Below are positions 7,643-16,842 of a stretch of 37,591 bases of DNA, piece by piece. The translations under genes were made by a program, and so were the position numbers. How positions within the stretch are numbered: the stretch's first letter is position 1; every line of letters starts with the position of its first letter. The DNA is from Acidobacteriota bacterium (GTDB taxonomy: Bacteria > Acidobacteriota > UBA890 > WLXD01): NCBI GenBank assembly GCA_029263295.1, contig JAJCXT010000004.1:1-37591 (forward strand). Direction: 5' to 3'. The notes beneath the pieces are model-generated. The model made no database searches and was not told where the DNA came from. It saw only the letters and a list, made by a program, of their open reading frames with translations.

Positions 7643-10287
7643 GAATGATCGCCGAGTTGTTGCTCCGCATCGCCATCGGCGATCTGGAGCGTGCGCACGC
7701 GTTGATCGGCGACCTGGAGGAAGACGCCTACGAAACCTCCGGCCGCACGCCTTCCGGCACCTGGCTCGTCCTGAAAGCGAGTCCCATCGCCGCCCGTTTC
7801 CTGCTCGACCGGGCGCTTCGTCCGATTACCGAGCGACCACGAACTTCCCGCGCGCTCCCCGCAGACGAACGGAGAATCTCCATGATCGCCATGCTCTGGC
7901 AAGAAATGGGCAACGCCCTGCGGCTCCCCATGCGCGCGCCTGCGTTCGTCGCAGCCGCCGCTGCCACCATCGCGCTCGGGGTCGGCGCCAACACAGCGAT
8001 CTTCAGTATCGTCAACACCGTGCTGCTGGAGCCGCTGCCCTACGAGGAGGCCAGCCGGTTGGTGCGCGTCTGGCCCGGCGAGACGATGACCAAGGGCTGG
8101 ATCATGACCTTCGAGGAGGCGGTCTCGTTCGAGGCGCTTGCCGGCTATGGCGGAGCCTCAGCAACCCTCACAGGTGTGGGACGGCCGTTGGAGCTGGACG
8201 GAGGCGACGTCACGCGCGAGTACTTCGGGGTCATGCGCGCCGCGCCGCTGCACGGCCGGACGTTCGCGGACTCCGACCACGCTCACGGCGCAGACCCCGT
8301 TGTGGTTCTCAGTCATTCGCTGTGGGTGCGGGCGTTCGACGCCGACGCCGGCATCGTCGGTCAACTCGTGAGCCTCGCCGATGACGACTTCGCCGAGCGG
8401 CGCGTGATTGGCGTCATGCCGGCGAGTCATCAACCGCTCGACTCGGCCTGGGACTTCTGGGTGCCCGTCAGGTTGAACCCCAAGTACGACTACCCCGGCT
8501 CGCAGATGAGTTGCTCATGCTGGAACCTGATCGCCCGGCTCGATAGCGGCGTCGGCCTCGAGGCGGCCTCGGCGGAAACCCGCGTGATCGGGGAACAGAT
8601 CCACACCGATGCGCCCGACAGGCTGGCCGAAGCGGCGCTCCTTCGTGCTAGCGCGGTGCCGTTTCTCGACGACATGGTCGGCGATCAACAGCTTCCGCTG
8701 CTGCTACTTCTGGGGGCCGTCTCCCTCGTTCTGCTCATCGCATGTACGAACGTAGCCAACCTGCTCCTGGCGCGCGGCGAGCACCGACGACGCGAGCTGG
8801 CGATCCGCGCCGCCCTAGGCGCCTCCCAGCGACGGCTTGCCATCCAGTTGCTAGCCGAGAGCATTACCCTGGGCCTTGCCGGCGGTGCTCTGGGGCTGCT
8901 GCTGGCGCAGGCATCGATCGGCTATTTCCGAGCCGCCCTCGCCGCGGTCGTGCCACGAACGACGGCCCTTCAATTGGACCAGCGGACGCTGCTGTTCGCG
9001 CTCGTCGCCAGCCTGACCGCCAGTGTTCTGTTTGGTGTTGTTCCGGCGCTCCGCGTCCTCGACCGGGGTTCGGCACGCCGTGAGGGTGGACGCCATGGCG
9101 CCACCCGCGGCCAGCAGCGGGCCAACCGGATTCTGGTGGCGGTCGAGGTTGCCTCCGCGGTGGTACTTCTGGTTGGCGCCAGCCTCATGCTCCGCTCGCT
9201 ACAAGAACTCACCAGCGTCGACCCCGGATTCGAGCCGGGCAACCTGGTGGCCGTGCGCGTGAACGCCGTAGGCGATCGCTACTCTGACCCGGCTGCACTC
9301 CAAGCGTTCTACGAAGAACTCCAGGCCAAATCCGACGCCTTACCCGGCGTGACCGCGGTCGCATCGATTCAGGATCTGCCGTTCGGCGACGGGCACTGGG
9401 GCTGGAACTACACGATCGATAGCGAACCCCTGCCGGCAGGCGCCTCCATGCCGGGTGCCGGATTCCGCGTCGTCTCCTCCAGCTACTTCCCGACCCTGGG
9501 GGTGCCTATACTGGCGGGGCGTAATCTACGCGAGAGCGACATTCACGGTGCCGAGGAGGTCGCGGTCGTGAACGACGCCTTCGCGCGGCGCCACTTTGAC
9601 ACCATCGAACAGATCGTTGGCCACACCGTCACGCTCAACACTGGAGCGAGCTTTCGCGTGGTCGGGGTGGTCCAAGGCGTCCGTCACACCGGCTTCCGCT
9701 CGGACCCAGTCCCGGAAATGTATCGCCCGCTGTCGCAATTCCCGACCCGCAGTCGCTTTCTGATCGCCCGCGCGGAAGTCAATGCCGCGAGTGTCGGAGA
9801 CGACCTGCAGGCACTGGTCTGGGACATGGACCCCGACGTTCCCGTTCGCGATCCTCAGACCATGACCAGCGTCATGCGTGGCTCAGTAGCGGAATCGCGG
9901 CTGTTCACCGAATTGCTCGGCTCGTTCGCCGCCCTCGGCGCAATACTAGCTGGCATCGGCGTTTATGGGGTAGTGGCCTACACCGTCAGCCGACGACAGC
10001 GAGCAATCGCCATCCGCATGGCTCTGGGAGCGCCCGCGGCGAACGTCCTGCGCCACACACTACGCGAGGCGCTCTCGCCTGTCGCCATCGGCGCGATTCT
10101 GGGTACGTTGGGCGCGATCGGAGCCTCTCAGCTCTTGTCCAGTCTGTTGTTCGGGGTCAGCCCTCGCGACCCGTTGACGCTGGTCGTGGTGCCCGTGTTC
10201 CTGTTGGTTGTTGCGACTCTCGCGGCGGCCCTGCCAGCCACGCGGGCCGCCCGCGTCGACCCCGTCAGTACTCTCCGGCAGGAGTAG
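7639..10287 (+). CDS. ADOP-type ABC transporter permease (MacB/FtsX fold, pair 1)
   Basis: Large membrane protein of 882 residues. Residues 1 to about 70 form a soluble prefix (LLLRIAIGDLERAHALIGDLEEDAY) seen in permeases paired with PadR genes. Next is the first membrane helix (ALGVGANTAIFSIVNTVLLEPLPY) and a MacB-like periplasmic domain. The first FtsX domain starts near residue 350 (LIACTNVANLLLARGEHRRRELAIRAALGAS). A second MacB-like half follows, and a second FtsX domain starts near residue 760 (GIGVYGVVAYTVSRRQRAIAIRMALGA). It ends with ARVDPVSTLRQE, the family's usual tail. No ATPase gene is adjacent, which is why such proteins are called orphan permeases. MacB relatives act in export or mechanotransmission; the role of ADOPs is not established. 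It meets the next, convergent gene with no gap. Confidence 0.92.
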   Translation: MRMIAELLLRIAIGDLERAHALIGDLEEDAYETSGRTPSGTWLVLKASPIAARFLLDRALRPITERPRTSRALPADERRISMIAMLWQEMGNALRLPMRAPAFVAAAAATIALGVGANTAIFSIVNTVLLEPLPYEEASRLVRVWPGETMTKGWIMTFEEAVSFEALAGYGGASATLTGVGRPLELDGGDVTREYFGVMRAAPLHGRTFADSDHAHGADPVVVLSHSLWVRAFDADAGIVGQLVSLADDDFAERRVIGVMPASHQPLDSAWDFWVPVRLNPKYDYPGSQMSCSCWNLIARLDSGVGLEAASAETRVIGEQIHTDAPDRLAEAALLRASAVPFLDDMVGDQQLPLLLLLGAVSLVLLIACTNVANLLLARGEHRRRELAIRAALGASQRRLAIQLLAESITLGLAGGALGLLLAQASIGYFRAALAAVVPRTTALQLDQRTLLFALVASLTASVLFGVVPALRVLDRGSARREGGRHGATRGQQRANRILVAVEVASAVVLLVGASLMLRSLQELTSVDPGFEPGNLVAVRVNAVGDRYSDPAALQAFYEELQAKSDALPGVTAVASIQDLPFGDGHWGWNYTIDSEPLPAGASMPGAGFRVVSSSYFPTLGVPILAGRNLRESDIHGAEEVAVVNDAFARRHFDTIEQIVGHTVTLNTGASFRVVGVVQGVRHTGFRSDPVPEMYRPLSQFPTRSRFLIARAEVNAASVGDDLQALVWDMDPDVPVRDPQTMTSVMRGSVAESRLFTELLGSFAALGAILAGIGVYGVVAYTVSRRQRAIAIRMALGAPAANVLRHTLREALSPVAIGAILGTLGAIGASQLLSSLLFGVSPRDPLTLVVVPVFLLVVATLAAALPATRAARVDPVSTLRQE

Positions 10288-13200
10288 CTACTGTCGCCCC
10301 CGGAACATGGCCCTGAATGCGGGAGCATCCTCCGTGATCAGGCGTCGATACAGGCTGCGGGTTTCAACAAGCCGTGCCCGCAACAACTCGTGAACCTGGC
10401 GCTGCTGGTCGGTGGGACGGAAGTCCGCCGAGTCGTGGGAGACGTCGTTGGCCAGGGCGCCGTAGCGGCCGTACAGCTTCATGGGCGCGCGGAAGGCATC
10501 CTCGCGAGCTCCGGTGAGGTTCACGTCGAACAGACGCGCTTCGATGGACAGCGCGTAGCTCTCCAGTTCGTCCGCAGACTGCAGGATCGCCCGGTACGCC
10601 TCGTCGTCGCCGTAACGCACGGACAGGTCCAGGAGTTCCTTCCGCGTCCACTCGAGATCGTCGATCATGTCGGCGATCTCGTTGATTTCGCGGTGAAGTT
10701 GCAGGGACATGTCTGCCTGTTCCTGGATGTCGGCCATCGTGCCGGCCGAGTACGGGTCCTTGACCACATCGATCTCCACTACCTGCGTCTCGTCGCCCAC
10801 GGCAATGTGCGCCGTGTAGGCGCCAGGCAGCGCCAGGACTCCGCGATACCCCGGGAACAGGTCGAGGTCCCAGGTGCGCAGCCGGCGCCAGCCCTCCTCG
10901 CCCATCGGTACCCAGTCGTGGTCGGGCGGCGGTGTGCGCAGCTTGGGCTCGCGAGTTCCTTCGTGGCGCAGGTCCCACATGACCCGGTTCAACCCGGCGT
11001 CGGTACTCCCGCGCAGCGTTCGAACCAACTCGTTGGCGCCATCACGAATCTCGATCTCAACCGCTTGCCGGGCCAGATCGGCGCCGAGCCAGTAGTTGAT
11101 GCCAGCGCCGTATGCCGGGTTGCGGCCGGTTACGTTGCTGCCGGATTCCGTGTGTAGCCCCTGAACCGACTGGAAACGGTAGGCACGCCTCGACGGGAGA
11201 GCCTCGAACGAGGCTGACAACGTGTCAGCATCCAGCTCTCGCAGAGCGCCGATGTCATCGAGGATGTAGAAGCCGCGGCCATAGGTGGCGACGACCAGGT
11301 CGTCGAAGCGCTCCTGCAACGTCACCCAGTAGATCGGCGCCGGCGGCATGTTGGTGCGCAACGGGAACCAGTTCTCGCCGTCATCGAGGGTCACCCAGAT
11401 CTGGTTGTCGGTGCCTGCGTACAACATGCCGGGGCGTTTCGGGTCCTCGCGCACCACATGCACGAAGCTCTGCGGACTGCGCTCGATGCCGCCGCTGATT
11501 CGCGCCCAACTGGCGCCATAGTCAGCAGTCTTGAAGATGTGTGGATCGAAGTCGCCGTCGACATGGTTGCTGACCGCCATGTACACGGTACCGGCGTCGT
11601 AGCGCGAAGGTTCGATGGCCTTGATCCACGACTCCACGTAGAGCCCGGGAACGTTGCCCGACACGTCGCTCCAGCTGTCACCGCCATCGCGCGAGACGTG
11701 CACGCGGCCATCATTGCTGCCTGTCCACAACACGCCCTGCTCGACCGGCGACTCTGCGACGGAGAACAGCACCGCTCCGGTCCAGGTGTAGAGGTTGTCG
11801 ACCGTCAATCCGCCGCCGGAATCCTGCTGGCGTGACTTGTCGTTGGTCGTCAGGTCCGGGCTGACCTCCTCCCAACTCTGCCCGCCGTTGGTGGTCCGAT
11901 GGACATACTGACTACCCACGTACACGGTGTTCGAGTCGTGCGGTGAGATCACCAGGGGGAAGTTCCAGTGCCACCTGAAGCGCACGTCGCCCGGCGCCCA
12001 GCCGTAGGACGCCTCTGGCCACACCCGTACGTCACGCCAGTGACCCGTCGCCCCGTCGTAGAGTTCCAGGCCACCGTCGTAGCACCCTGACCAGACGATG
12101 TTGTGATCGCTCGGGTCAGGCGTTGCCCACCCGCTCTCGCAGCCGCCGACGCCCTCCCACATACCGAGCGGGATAGAACGACCGCGACTATTGCTGGGGC
12201 CGCGGTATGAATAGCCGTCCTGGCGGTTGCCGTAGACCTGGTAAGGCACCTGGTCGTCGACTTCGACGTGATACATCTGCGCGATCGGCAACACGATGCG
12301 TTCGAAACTGCGGCCGTGGTTCAGGCTGATGTTGATGCCGCCATCGTCGGCGACCATCACGCGATCGGCGTCAAGAGGATCGATCCACACATCGTGCGTG
12401 TCACCGCCGCCGCGCGGCGGGTTGGGCACTAGCGTGTGGCCACCATCGACGGACATCGAGAAGCGGACCGCGGTGATGTAGATGCGATCAGCGTTCGCCG
12501 TGTCGATGCCGAAGCGCGTGTAGTAGGGCGCGCGCTCGTCCAGGGTGTGGTTGGTGTTCACCAGACGCCACGAGTCGCCAGCATCGTCGGAGCGATAGAG
12601 CGCGGGACTCGTGTCCTCGGTGAGGACGTACCAGCGATTACCGTCGCTCTGCGCGATGCCTACGGCCAACTTGCCCACGGGGTGATCCTCGCCACCGGGC
12701 AAACCCCGGCCGCTGCCGGAGATCATCTCCCAGGTATCGCCACCATCGCGTGACCTGTACACGCCACTGCTGGCCCCACCGCTCTTGAGCCCCGAAAGGT
12801 CCATCCGTAACTGCCACATGCCCGCGACGAGTATCCGCGGGTTCCCCGGGTCCATCGCCAGGTCACCGCATCCGGTCTCCTCGTCGACGTGCAGCACGAG
12901 TTCCCAAGTACCACCACCGTCCTTCGTGCGGTAGATCCCGCGTTCTGGCTGCGACGCGTAGCCGTGCCCCAGGGCGCAAGCGAAGACGACATCGGGGTCG
13001 CGAGGATCGATCACCACACGGCCGATGCGACCCGTCGCATCGAGTCCCATGTGCCGCCAGCTCCCGCCGGCATCGGTCGACTTGTAGATGCCGTTGCCGT
13101 GCGCCAGCGCGGGGCGAATCACGAAGGTCTCGCCGGTCCCCGCCCATACGACGTTGGGGTCGCTCGGAGCGATGGCCAGGGACCCTACCGAGGCCACATC

Positions 13201-13455
13201 GGCGTCATCGAAGATCGCACGCCAGTCGCGGCCGCCGTTGCTGGTCTTCCAGATGCCACCCGACGCTGCCCCGGCGTAGATGACCTCGTCATCGCCGGGC
13301 ACCCCCACCACCGCGATCGCGCGGTTCCCGTCGGGCCCGATGAATCGATAGGTCAACGCACCGAGCAGATCCGGGTCGACCTCCTGCCCGGCGACCGGCA
13401 TCGCTGTCACGGCAAGGATCAGGCTCGGCAGCAGGCGGCTCGAGGCTCGGTTCAT
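10288..13455 (-). CDS. Secreted Asp-box (BNR/VPS10-like) beta-propeller protein
   Basis: Secreted propeller protein of 1,055 residues. I set the start at ATG 13455, giving the signal peptide RLLPSLILAVTAMPVAGQ; the upstream extension of the open frame looks non-coding. At least ten Asp-box motifs of the S/T-x-D/N-x-G-x-T/S-W type are visible, for example SRDGGDTW (twice in related form), TKDGGGTW, SDDAGDSW, TTNGGQSW, TADYGASW and LDDGENW. The C-terminal third is different: a beta-rich part (VEIEIRDGANELVRTLRG) followed by helices (LQLHREINEIADMIDDLEWTRKEL in part). Homologues are often labelled glycosyl hydrolase or sortilin-like, but catalytic function is unproven and no sialidase catalytic set is evident. 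Two palindromes lie upstream, between it and the divergent PadR gene. Confidence 0.88.
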   Translation of the reverse strand: MNRASSRLLPSLILAVTAMPVAGQEVDPDLLGALTYRFIGPDGNRAIAVVGVPGDDEVIYAGAASGGIWKTSNGGRDWRAIFDDADVASVGSLAIAPSDPNVVWAGTGETFVIRPALAHGNGIYKSTDAGGSWRHMGLDATGRIGRVVIDPRDPDVVFACALGHGYASQPERGIYRTKDGGGTWELVLHVDEETGCGDLAMDPGNPRILVAGMWQLRMDLSGLKSGGASSGVYRSRDGGDTWEMISGSGRGLPGGEDHPVGKLAVGIAQSDGNRWYVLTEDTSPALYRSDDAGDSWRLVNTNHTLDERAPYYTRFGIDTANADRIYITAVRFSMSVDGGHTLVPNPPRGGGDTHDVWIDPLDADRVMVADDGGINISLNHGRSFERIVLPIAQMYHVEVDDQVPYQVYGNRQDGYSYRGPSNSRGRSIPLGMWEGVGGCESGWATPDPSDHNIVWSGCYDGGLELYDGATGHWRDVRVWPEASYGWAPGDVRFRWHWNFPLVISPHDSNTVYVGSQYVHRTTNGGQSWEEVSPDLTTNDKSRQQDSGGGLTVDNLYTWTGAVLFSVAESPVEQGVLWTGSNDGRVHVSRDGGDSWSDVSGNVPGLYVESWIKAIEPSRYDAGTVYMAVSNHVDGDFDPHIFKTADYGASWARISGGIERSPQSFVHVVREDPKRPGMLYAGTDNQIWVTLDDGENWFPLRTNMPPAPIYWVTLQERFDDLVVATYGRGFYILDDIGALRELDADTLSASFEALPSRRAYRFQSVQGLHTESGSNVTGRNPAYGAGINYWLGADLARQAVEIEIRDGANELVRTLRGSTDAGLNRVMWDLRHEGTREPKLRTPPPDHDWVPMGEEGWRRLRTWDLDLFPGYRGVLALPGAYTAHIAVGDETQVVEIDVVKDPYSAGTMADIQEQADMSLQLHREINEIADMIDDLEWTRKELLDLSVRYGDDEAYRAILQSADELESYALSIEARLFDVNLTGAREDAFRAPMKLYGRYGALANDVSHDSADFRPTDQQRQVHELLRARLVETRSLYRRLITEDAPAFRAMFRGRQ

Positions 13456-13474
13456 GGCGCGGGCTCCAGGGTGG

Positions 13475-13488
13475 ACAGACCGGTCTGT
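13475..13488. promoter_or_regulatory. Perfect 14-bp palindrome upstream of the Asp-box protein gene
   Basis: ACAGACCGGTCTGT is fully self-complementary and lies 20 bases before the ATG of the minus-strand propeller gene. AGACCGGTCT-type palindromes are common as TetR-family operators. No TetR gene is in the window, so the regulator, if any, is unlinked. Confidence 0.45.
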
Positions 13489-13621
13489 GCGAATGGCCGC
13501 CACGCAGAGTCCGGGTGGCCGGCGCGGCAACTCTATCGCGACGCGCAGCACACGAAGACCCGCAGGTCGCCGGGGTCCCGCTCGAAACTTGGCCGCCGAT
13601 CGGAACTTCAGGTGAAGCATC

Positions 13622-13647
13622 GCATATATGTTGAATGACATATATGC
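13622..13647. promoter_or_regulatory. PadR-type operator palindrome
   Basis: GCATATATGT (13622-13631) and ACATATATGC (13638-13647) are perfect 10-base inverted arms separated by TGAATG. The core ATGT-N6-ACAT resembles the ATGT/ACAT dyads reported for PadR-family repressors, usually with an N8 spacer. The site is a conspicuous AT-rich island and lies 42 bases before GTG 13689 of a PadR gene, so autoregulation is likely. It overlaps the alternative ATG starts at 13635 and 13644. Confidence 0.65.
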
Positions 13648-13688
13648 TAACCGACAAATACTCGTCTCTGGCAACAGCGGAGCCCCGC

Positions 13689-14054
13689 GTGAAGACACGA
13701 CCAGGTTCGTCCACATCAGCCACGGCGTTCCTGCCCCTCTCGGCACGGGACTTCTACATCCTGTTCTTTCTCGCCCAGCGCGAACGTCACGGGTACGGAC
13801 TCGTCAAAGCGATAGACGAGCACAGCTCTGGCGCGGTGAAACTGGATCCGGCGAATCTCTACCGGGCGATCCAGCGTCTGGCCACCGAGGGGCTCGTGGA
13901 GGATGGGCCGCAACGGACCGCCGACGCCAAGGGGCGCGAACGCCGCTACTACCGCATCACCGAGCGAGGTCGCCAGGTCGCCGCAGCGGAGGCTGTTCGC
14001 ATGCGCGACCTCGCTGCCGCGGCAGCCGACCACCAGCTCATTCCGGACTCGTAG
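13689..14054 (+). CDS. PadR-family transcriptional regulator (pair 2)
   Basis: Winged-helix repressor of 121 residues from GTG 13689. That start has GGAG six bases upstream and leaves the palindrome at 13622-13647 outside the coding region. ATG 13635 or 13644 would add 15-18 residues but would place the start codon inside the palindrome with no clear ribosome site. The PadR core is FLPLSARDFYILFFLAQRERHGYGLVK, then the recognition helix area (LDPANLYRAIQRLATEGLV) and wing (GRERRYYRITERGRQV). It differs clearly from PadRs 1 and 3, being closer to the FLPL type. The permease gene follows after 7 bases instead of overlapping. It probably controls itself and that permease, and perhaps the divergent propeller gene. 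Confidence 0.9.
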   Translation: MKTRPGSSTSATAFLPLSARDFYILFFLAQRERHGYGLVKAIDEHSSGAVKLDPANLYRAIQRLATEGLVEDGPQRTADAKGRERRYYRITERGRQVAAAEAVRMRDLAAAAADHQLIPDS

Positions 14055-14061
14055 GCCTGAA

Positions 14062-16770
14062 GTGCACTCCGCTACACCTCTGCTGAACGCCGCGACCCGA
14101 GCGTACGGGCGCCTGCTGCGTCTGCTGCCCGCGCCGCTGCGCGTCGCCCGCCGGGCCGAGATGGTGGAACTGTTCCGTGACATGTACCGCGACGGCTATT
14201 CCCGCTCGGGCGCTCGCGGCGCCCTGGCTGTCGCGTTGTGGTGCTTTGCCCGCCTCGCGCGCATGGCCGTGACCGAGCGTCTGCAACGCCCCCTTCGCGT
14301 TCCCCAACGATTCGACGGAGACCGCATGTTCACCCGCACCCTCGCCGACCTGCGGCTGGCGATCCGCACGCTCCGCCGCTCGCCAGGCTTTACTGCCATC
14401 TCCATCCTCACTCTAGCCCTCGGCATTGGCGCTACCACCGCCATTTTCAGTCTGGTGTACGGCGTAGTCATCCAGGGCCTGCCCTATGACGAGGCGCACA
14501 ACCTCGTCTACGTCGATCACAAGGCCCCCGCGGTGGGCTTCGATGACGGCCTCGGGGGGGCACCTGGGCTGTACTGGCACTACTCCCACCACGCCGACCT
14601 GATCGAGGACGTCACCTACTGGGTACCGACCGAGGTCACGATCACCGGCGCTGGAACGGAGCCGACGCGCGTGCCGGGCGCGCGCGTCCTGGCGGAGATG
14701 TTCACGATCCTCCGAACGCGTCCGTTGCACGGGCGGCTCTTCAGCGCCGACGAGGACGCCGCGGAAGGGCCGAGAGCGGTTCTCCTCAGTCATGGATTCT
14801 GGCAGCAGAGGTTCGCCGGCGATCCCGGCGCCGTGGGACAGGATCTCGAGGTCTCGGGCCGGCAATACCCGATCGTGGGGATTCTGCCGCCTGGTTTCCG
14901 GTTCACCGGCGCCGACGTGTACCTGGACAATCAGCGTGACTTCACAGAAGGGTTCGGTGGCTTCAACGGCGGCATGATCGCGCGAGTGAACACCGGCACC
15001 ACGGTGGAAGCGCTGCGCATCGAACTCGACCGCCAGATTGGCCAGATCGACAGAACTTTCGACGACGGGCAAACCGCAGCCTTCCTCAAGGACTCCGGCA
15101 TCGCCTCGGTACCGATAGCACTCAAGGACTTCATCATCGGTCCCGTGCAGCAGACGCTGTGGATCCTGATGGGCACGGTTGGGTTCGTGCTACTGATCGC
15201 CTGCGCCAACGTCGCGAACCTGTTCCTGGTTCGCGCTGAGGGACGTCAACGGGAAGTCGCGGTACGTCGCGCGCTCGGCGCAAGCCGCGCTCAGGTCCTC
15301 CGAGGCTCACTTACCGAGAGCCTTACTCTGGCGAGCGCGGGTTGTCTGGCTGGCCTCCTGATCGCAAGAGTGAGCATGCGGGTCTTGTTGAGCAGGATCC
15401 CCTTCGATCTGCCGCGCGCGGACGAAATCGGGCTCAACGCCGTGGTGCTGGTGTTCGCGGTGGCCGTATCGTTGGTGGCCGGGCTCGTCTTCGGAACACT
15501 GCCGGTGCTCCGCAGCGGCGGCGACCTCACCGGCGCCCTGCGCGACGGCAGCCGCTCCGCCACCGCGGGCAAGGCACGCGTGCGCACGCGTCAGGGTCTT
15601 GTCGTGGCGCAAATCGCGCTCTCGCTCGTGCTGTTGTCGGGCGCCGGACTCATGGCCCGCAGCTTCACGAAGCTTGCCAACGTCGATCTGGGCTTCGTGC
15701 CGGAGAATCTCCTGACCTTCCAGCTCTCGTTGCCGAGCTCCCTGTACGAGGACCACGACAGCGTCATCGCGTTCCACGACGCTCTCCGAGAGCGCCTGCA
15801 AGCCCTCCCGGGAGTGGAGAGCGTCGGTGCCGTCCGCGACATGCCGCTCGGCGGGCGGTCCGGTGGCGACATCCTGCTAGAAGAGAACGACCCGCCGGCC
15901 GCGGGCGAGATGCCTCCCGTCATATGGCTTACTCGAGCGATGCCCGGCTACTTCGGGACCGTGGGCGTTCCACTGCTGGCCGGCCGTACGATGACCCAGG
16001 CCGATCAGGACGACGCCAGCCCGGTCATAGTCCTGAACCAGACTGCCGCCGAGGTCTTCTTCCCGGGCGAGGACCCCTTGGGGCAACGCGTCAGTGTCGG
16101 GCTGGATGGTGAGCCGAAATGGCTGGAGGTGATCGGTATCGTCGGGACGACGAAGCAGGAACGCCTGGCGGAGACCGCCGAGCCGAAGGCTTTCGTCCCG
16201 CTCTCCAGTACCGGCACTTTCAACAGCGCGCGGCGACTGAGCTTTGTGATGCGCGTCGCGAGTGATCCGCTTGCGATGGCAGATGCGGTGCGCACGGTAG
16301 TCCGTCAGGCTGACAGCAACCTGCCGATCATCGCGATGCGCAGCATGGACCAGATCGTGAGCGAGGCGGGCGCCCCCATGGCCTTCACGATGATCCTGCT
16401 GGGCATCGCCGCAGGCATCGCGATGGTGCTCGGTAGCATCGGCGTGTACGGAGTGATCTCCTACATCGTCGGGCACCGCACTGGCGAGATCGGTATTCGA
16501 ATGGCGGTCGGCGCCGCCGGGCCCGACGTTCGCCGGATGCTACTGGGCCAGGGCTCCGTCGTTGCCCTCACCGGCCTGGGTATCGGACTCGCCGGGACCC
16601 TGGCACTCATGAGCACCATGGAGTCGCTGCTGTATGAAGTAGACCCCTTCGACCCGCTAACGCACGCCACCACGAGCCTGGTGCTACTTGGCGTCGTCCT
16701 GCTGGCAACATGGGTGCCCGCCCTGCGTGCTTCGCGCATCGACCCTGTCGAGGCACTGCGATCGGATTGA
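14062..16770 (+). CDS. ADOP-type ABC transporter permease (pair 2)
   Basis: Membrane protein of 902 residues. The start is taken as GTG 14062, just after the PadR stop at 14054; an upstream extension of the frame would overlap the PadR gene. The soluble prefix (residues 1 to about 85) contains LLRLLPAPLRVARRAEMVELFRDMY in pieces, a prefix type different from pair 1. The first helix begins near residue 109 (TLALGIGATTAIFSLVYGVV). The first FtsX domain is near 363 (LLIACANVANLFLVRAEGRQ then VAVRRALGASRAQVL). The second is near 774 (GSIGVYGVISYIVGHRTGEI then GIRMAVGA). It ends RASRIDPVEALRSD. No partner ATPase is present. It shares architecture with pairs 1 and 3 but is only moderately similar by eye, so these are old paralogues, not a recent tandem copy. 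Confidence 0.92.
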   Translation: MHSATPLLNAATRAYGRLLRLLPAPLRVARRAEMVELFRDMYRDGYSRSGARGALAVALWCFARLARMAVTERLQRPLRVPQRFDGDRMFTRTLADLRLAIRTLRRSPGFTAISILTLALGIGATTAIFSLVYGVVIQGLPYDEAHNLVYVDHKAPAVGFDDGLGGAPGLYWHYSHHADLIEDVTYWVPTEVTITGAGTEPTRVPGARVLAEMFTILRTRPLHGRLFSADEDAAEGPRAVLLSHGFWQQRFAGDPGAVGQDLEVSGRQYPIVGILPPGFRFTGADVYLDNQRDFTEGFGGFNGGMIARVNTGTTVEALRIELDRQIGQIDRTFDDGQTAAFLKDSGIASVPIALKDFIIGPVQQTLWILMGTVGFVLLIACANVANLFLVRAEGRQREVAVRRALGASRAQVLRGSLTESLTLASAGCLAGLLIARVSMRVLLSRIPFDLPRADEIGLNAVVLVFAVAVSLVAGLVFGTLPVLRSGGDLTGALRDGSRSATAGKARVRTRQGLVVAQIALSLVLLSGAGLMARSFTKLANVDLGFVPENLLTFQLSLPSSLYEDHDSVIAFHDALRERLQALPGVESVGAVRDMPLGGRSGGDILLEENDPPAAGEMPPVIWLTRAMPGYFGTVGVPLLAGRTMTQADQDDASPVIVLNQTAAEVFFPGEDPLGQRVSVGLDGEPKWLEVIGIVGTTKQERLAETAEPKAFVPLSSTGTFNSARRLSFVMRVASDPLAMADAVRTVVRQADSNLPIIAMRSMDQIVSEAGAPMAFTMILLGIAAGIAMVLGSIGVYGVISYIVGHRTGEIGIRMAVGAAGPDVRRMLLGQGSVVALTGLGIGLAGTLALMSTMESLLYEVDPFDPLTHATTSLVLLGVVLLATWVPALRASRIDPVEALRSD

Positions 16771-16842
16771 CCGTTCTGCGCCTGCCAACCGCTCGAGCGG
16801 CCTGAAGACGCCCGCACGATTGGCCTGCTAGGGTCGACCGTT

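Noticed and set aside
13635-13688. Start of PadR 2 at ATG 13635 or 13644
   Set aside because: Both lie within the palindrome and lack a ribosome site. GTG 13689 has GGAG at six bases and gives a normal PadR N-terminus.
16790-16801. CCGCTCGAGCGG palindrome after the second ADOP gene
   Set aside because: It has no loop and no T-run, so it is not a convincing terminator, and its position between co-oriented genes gives no clear role.
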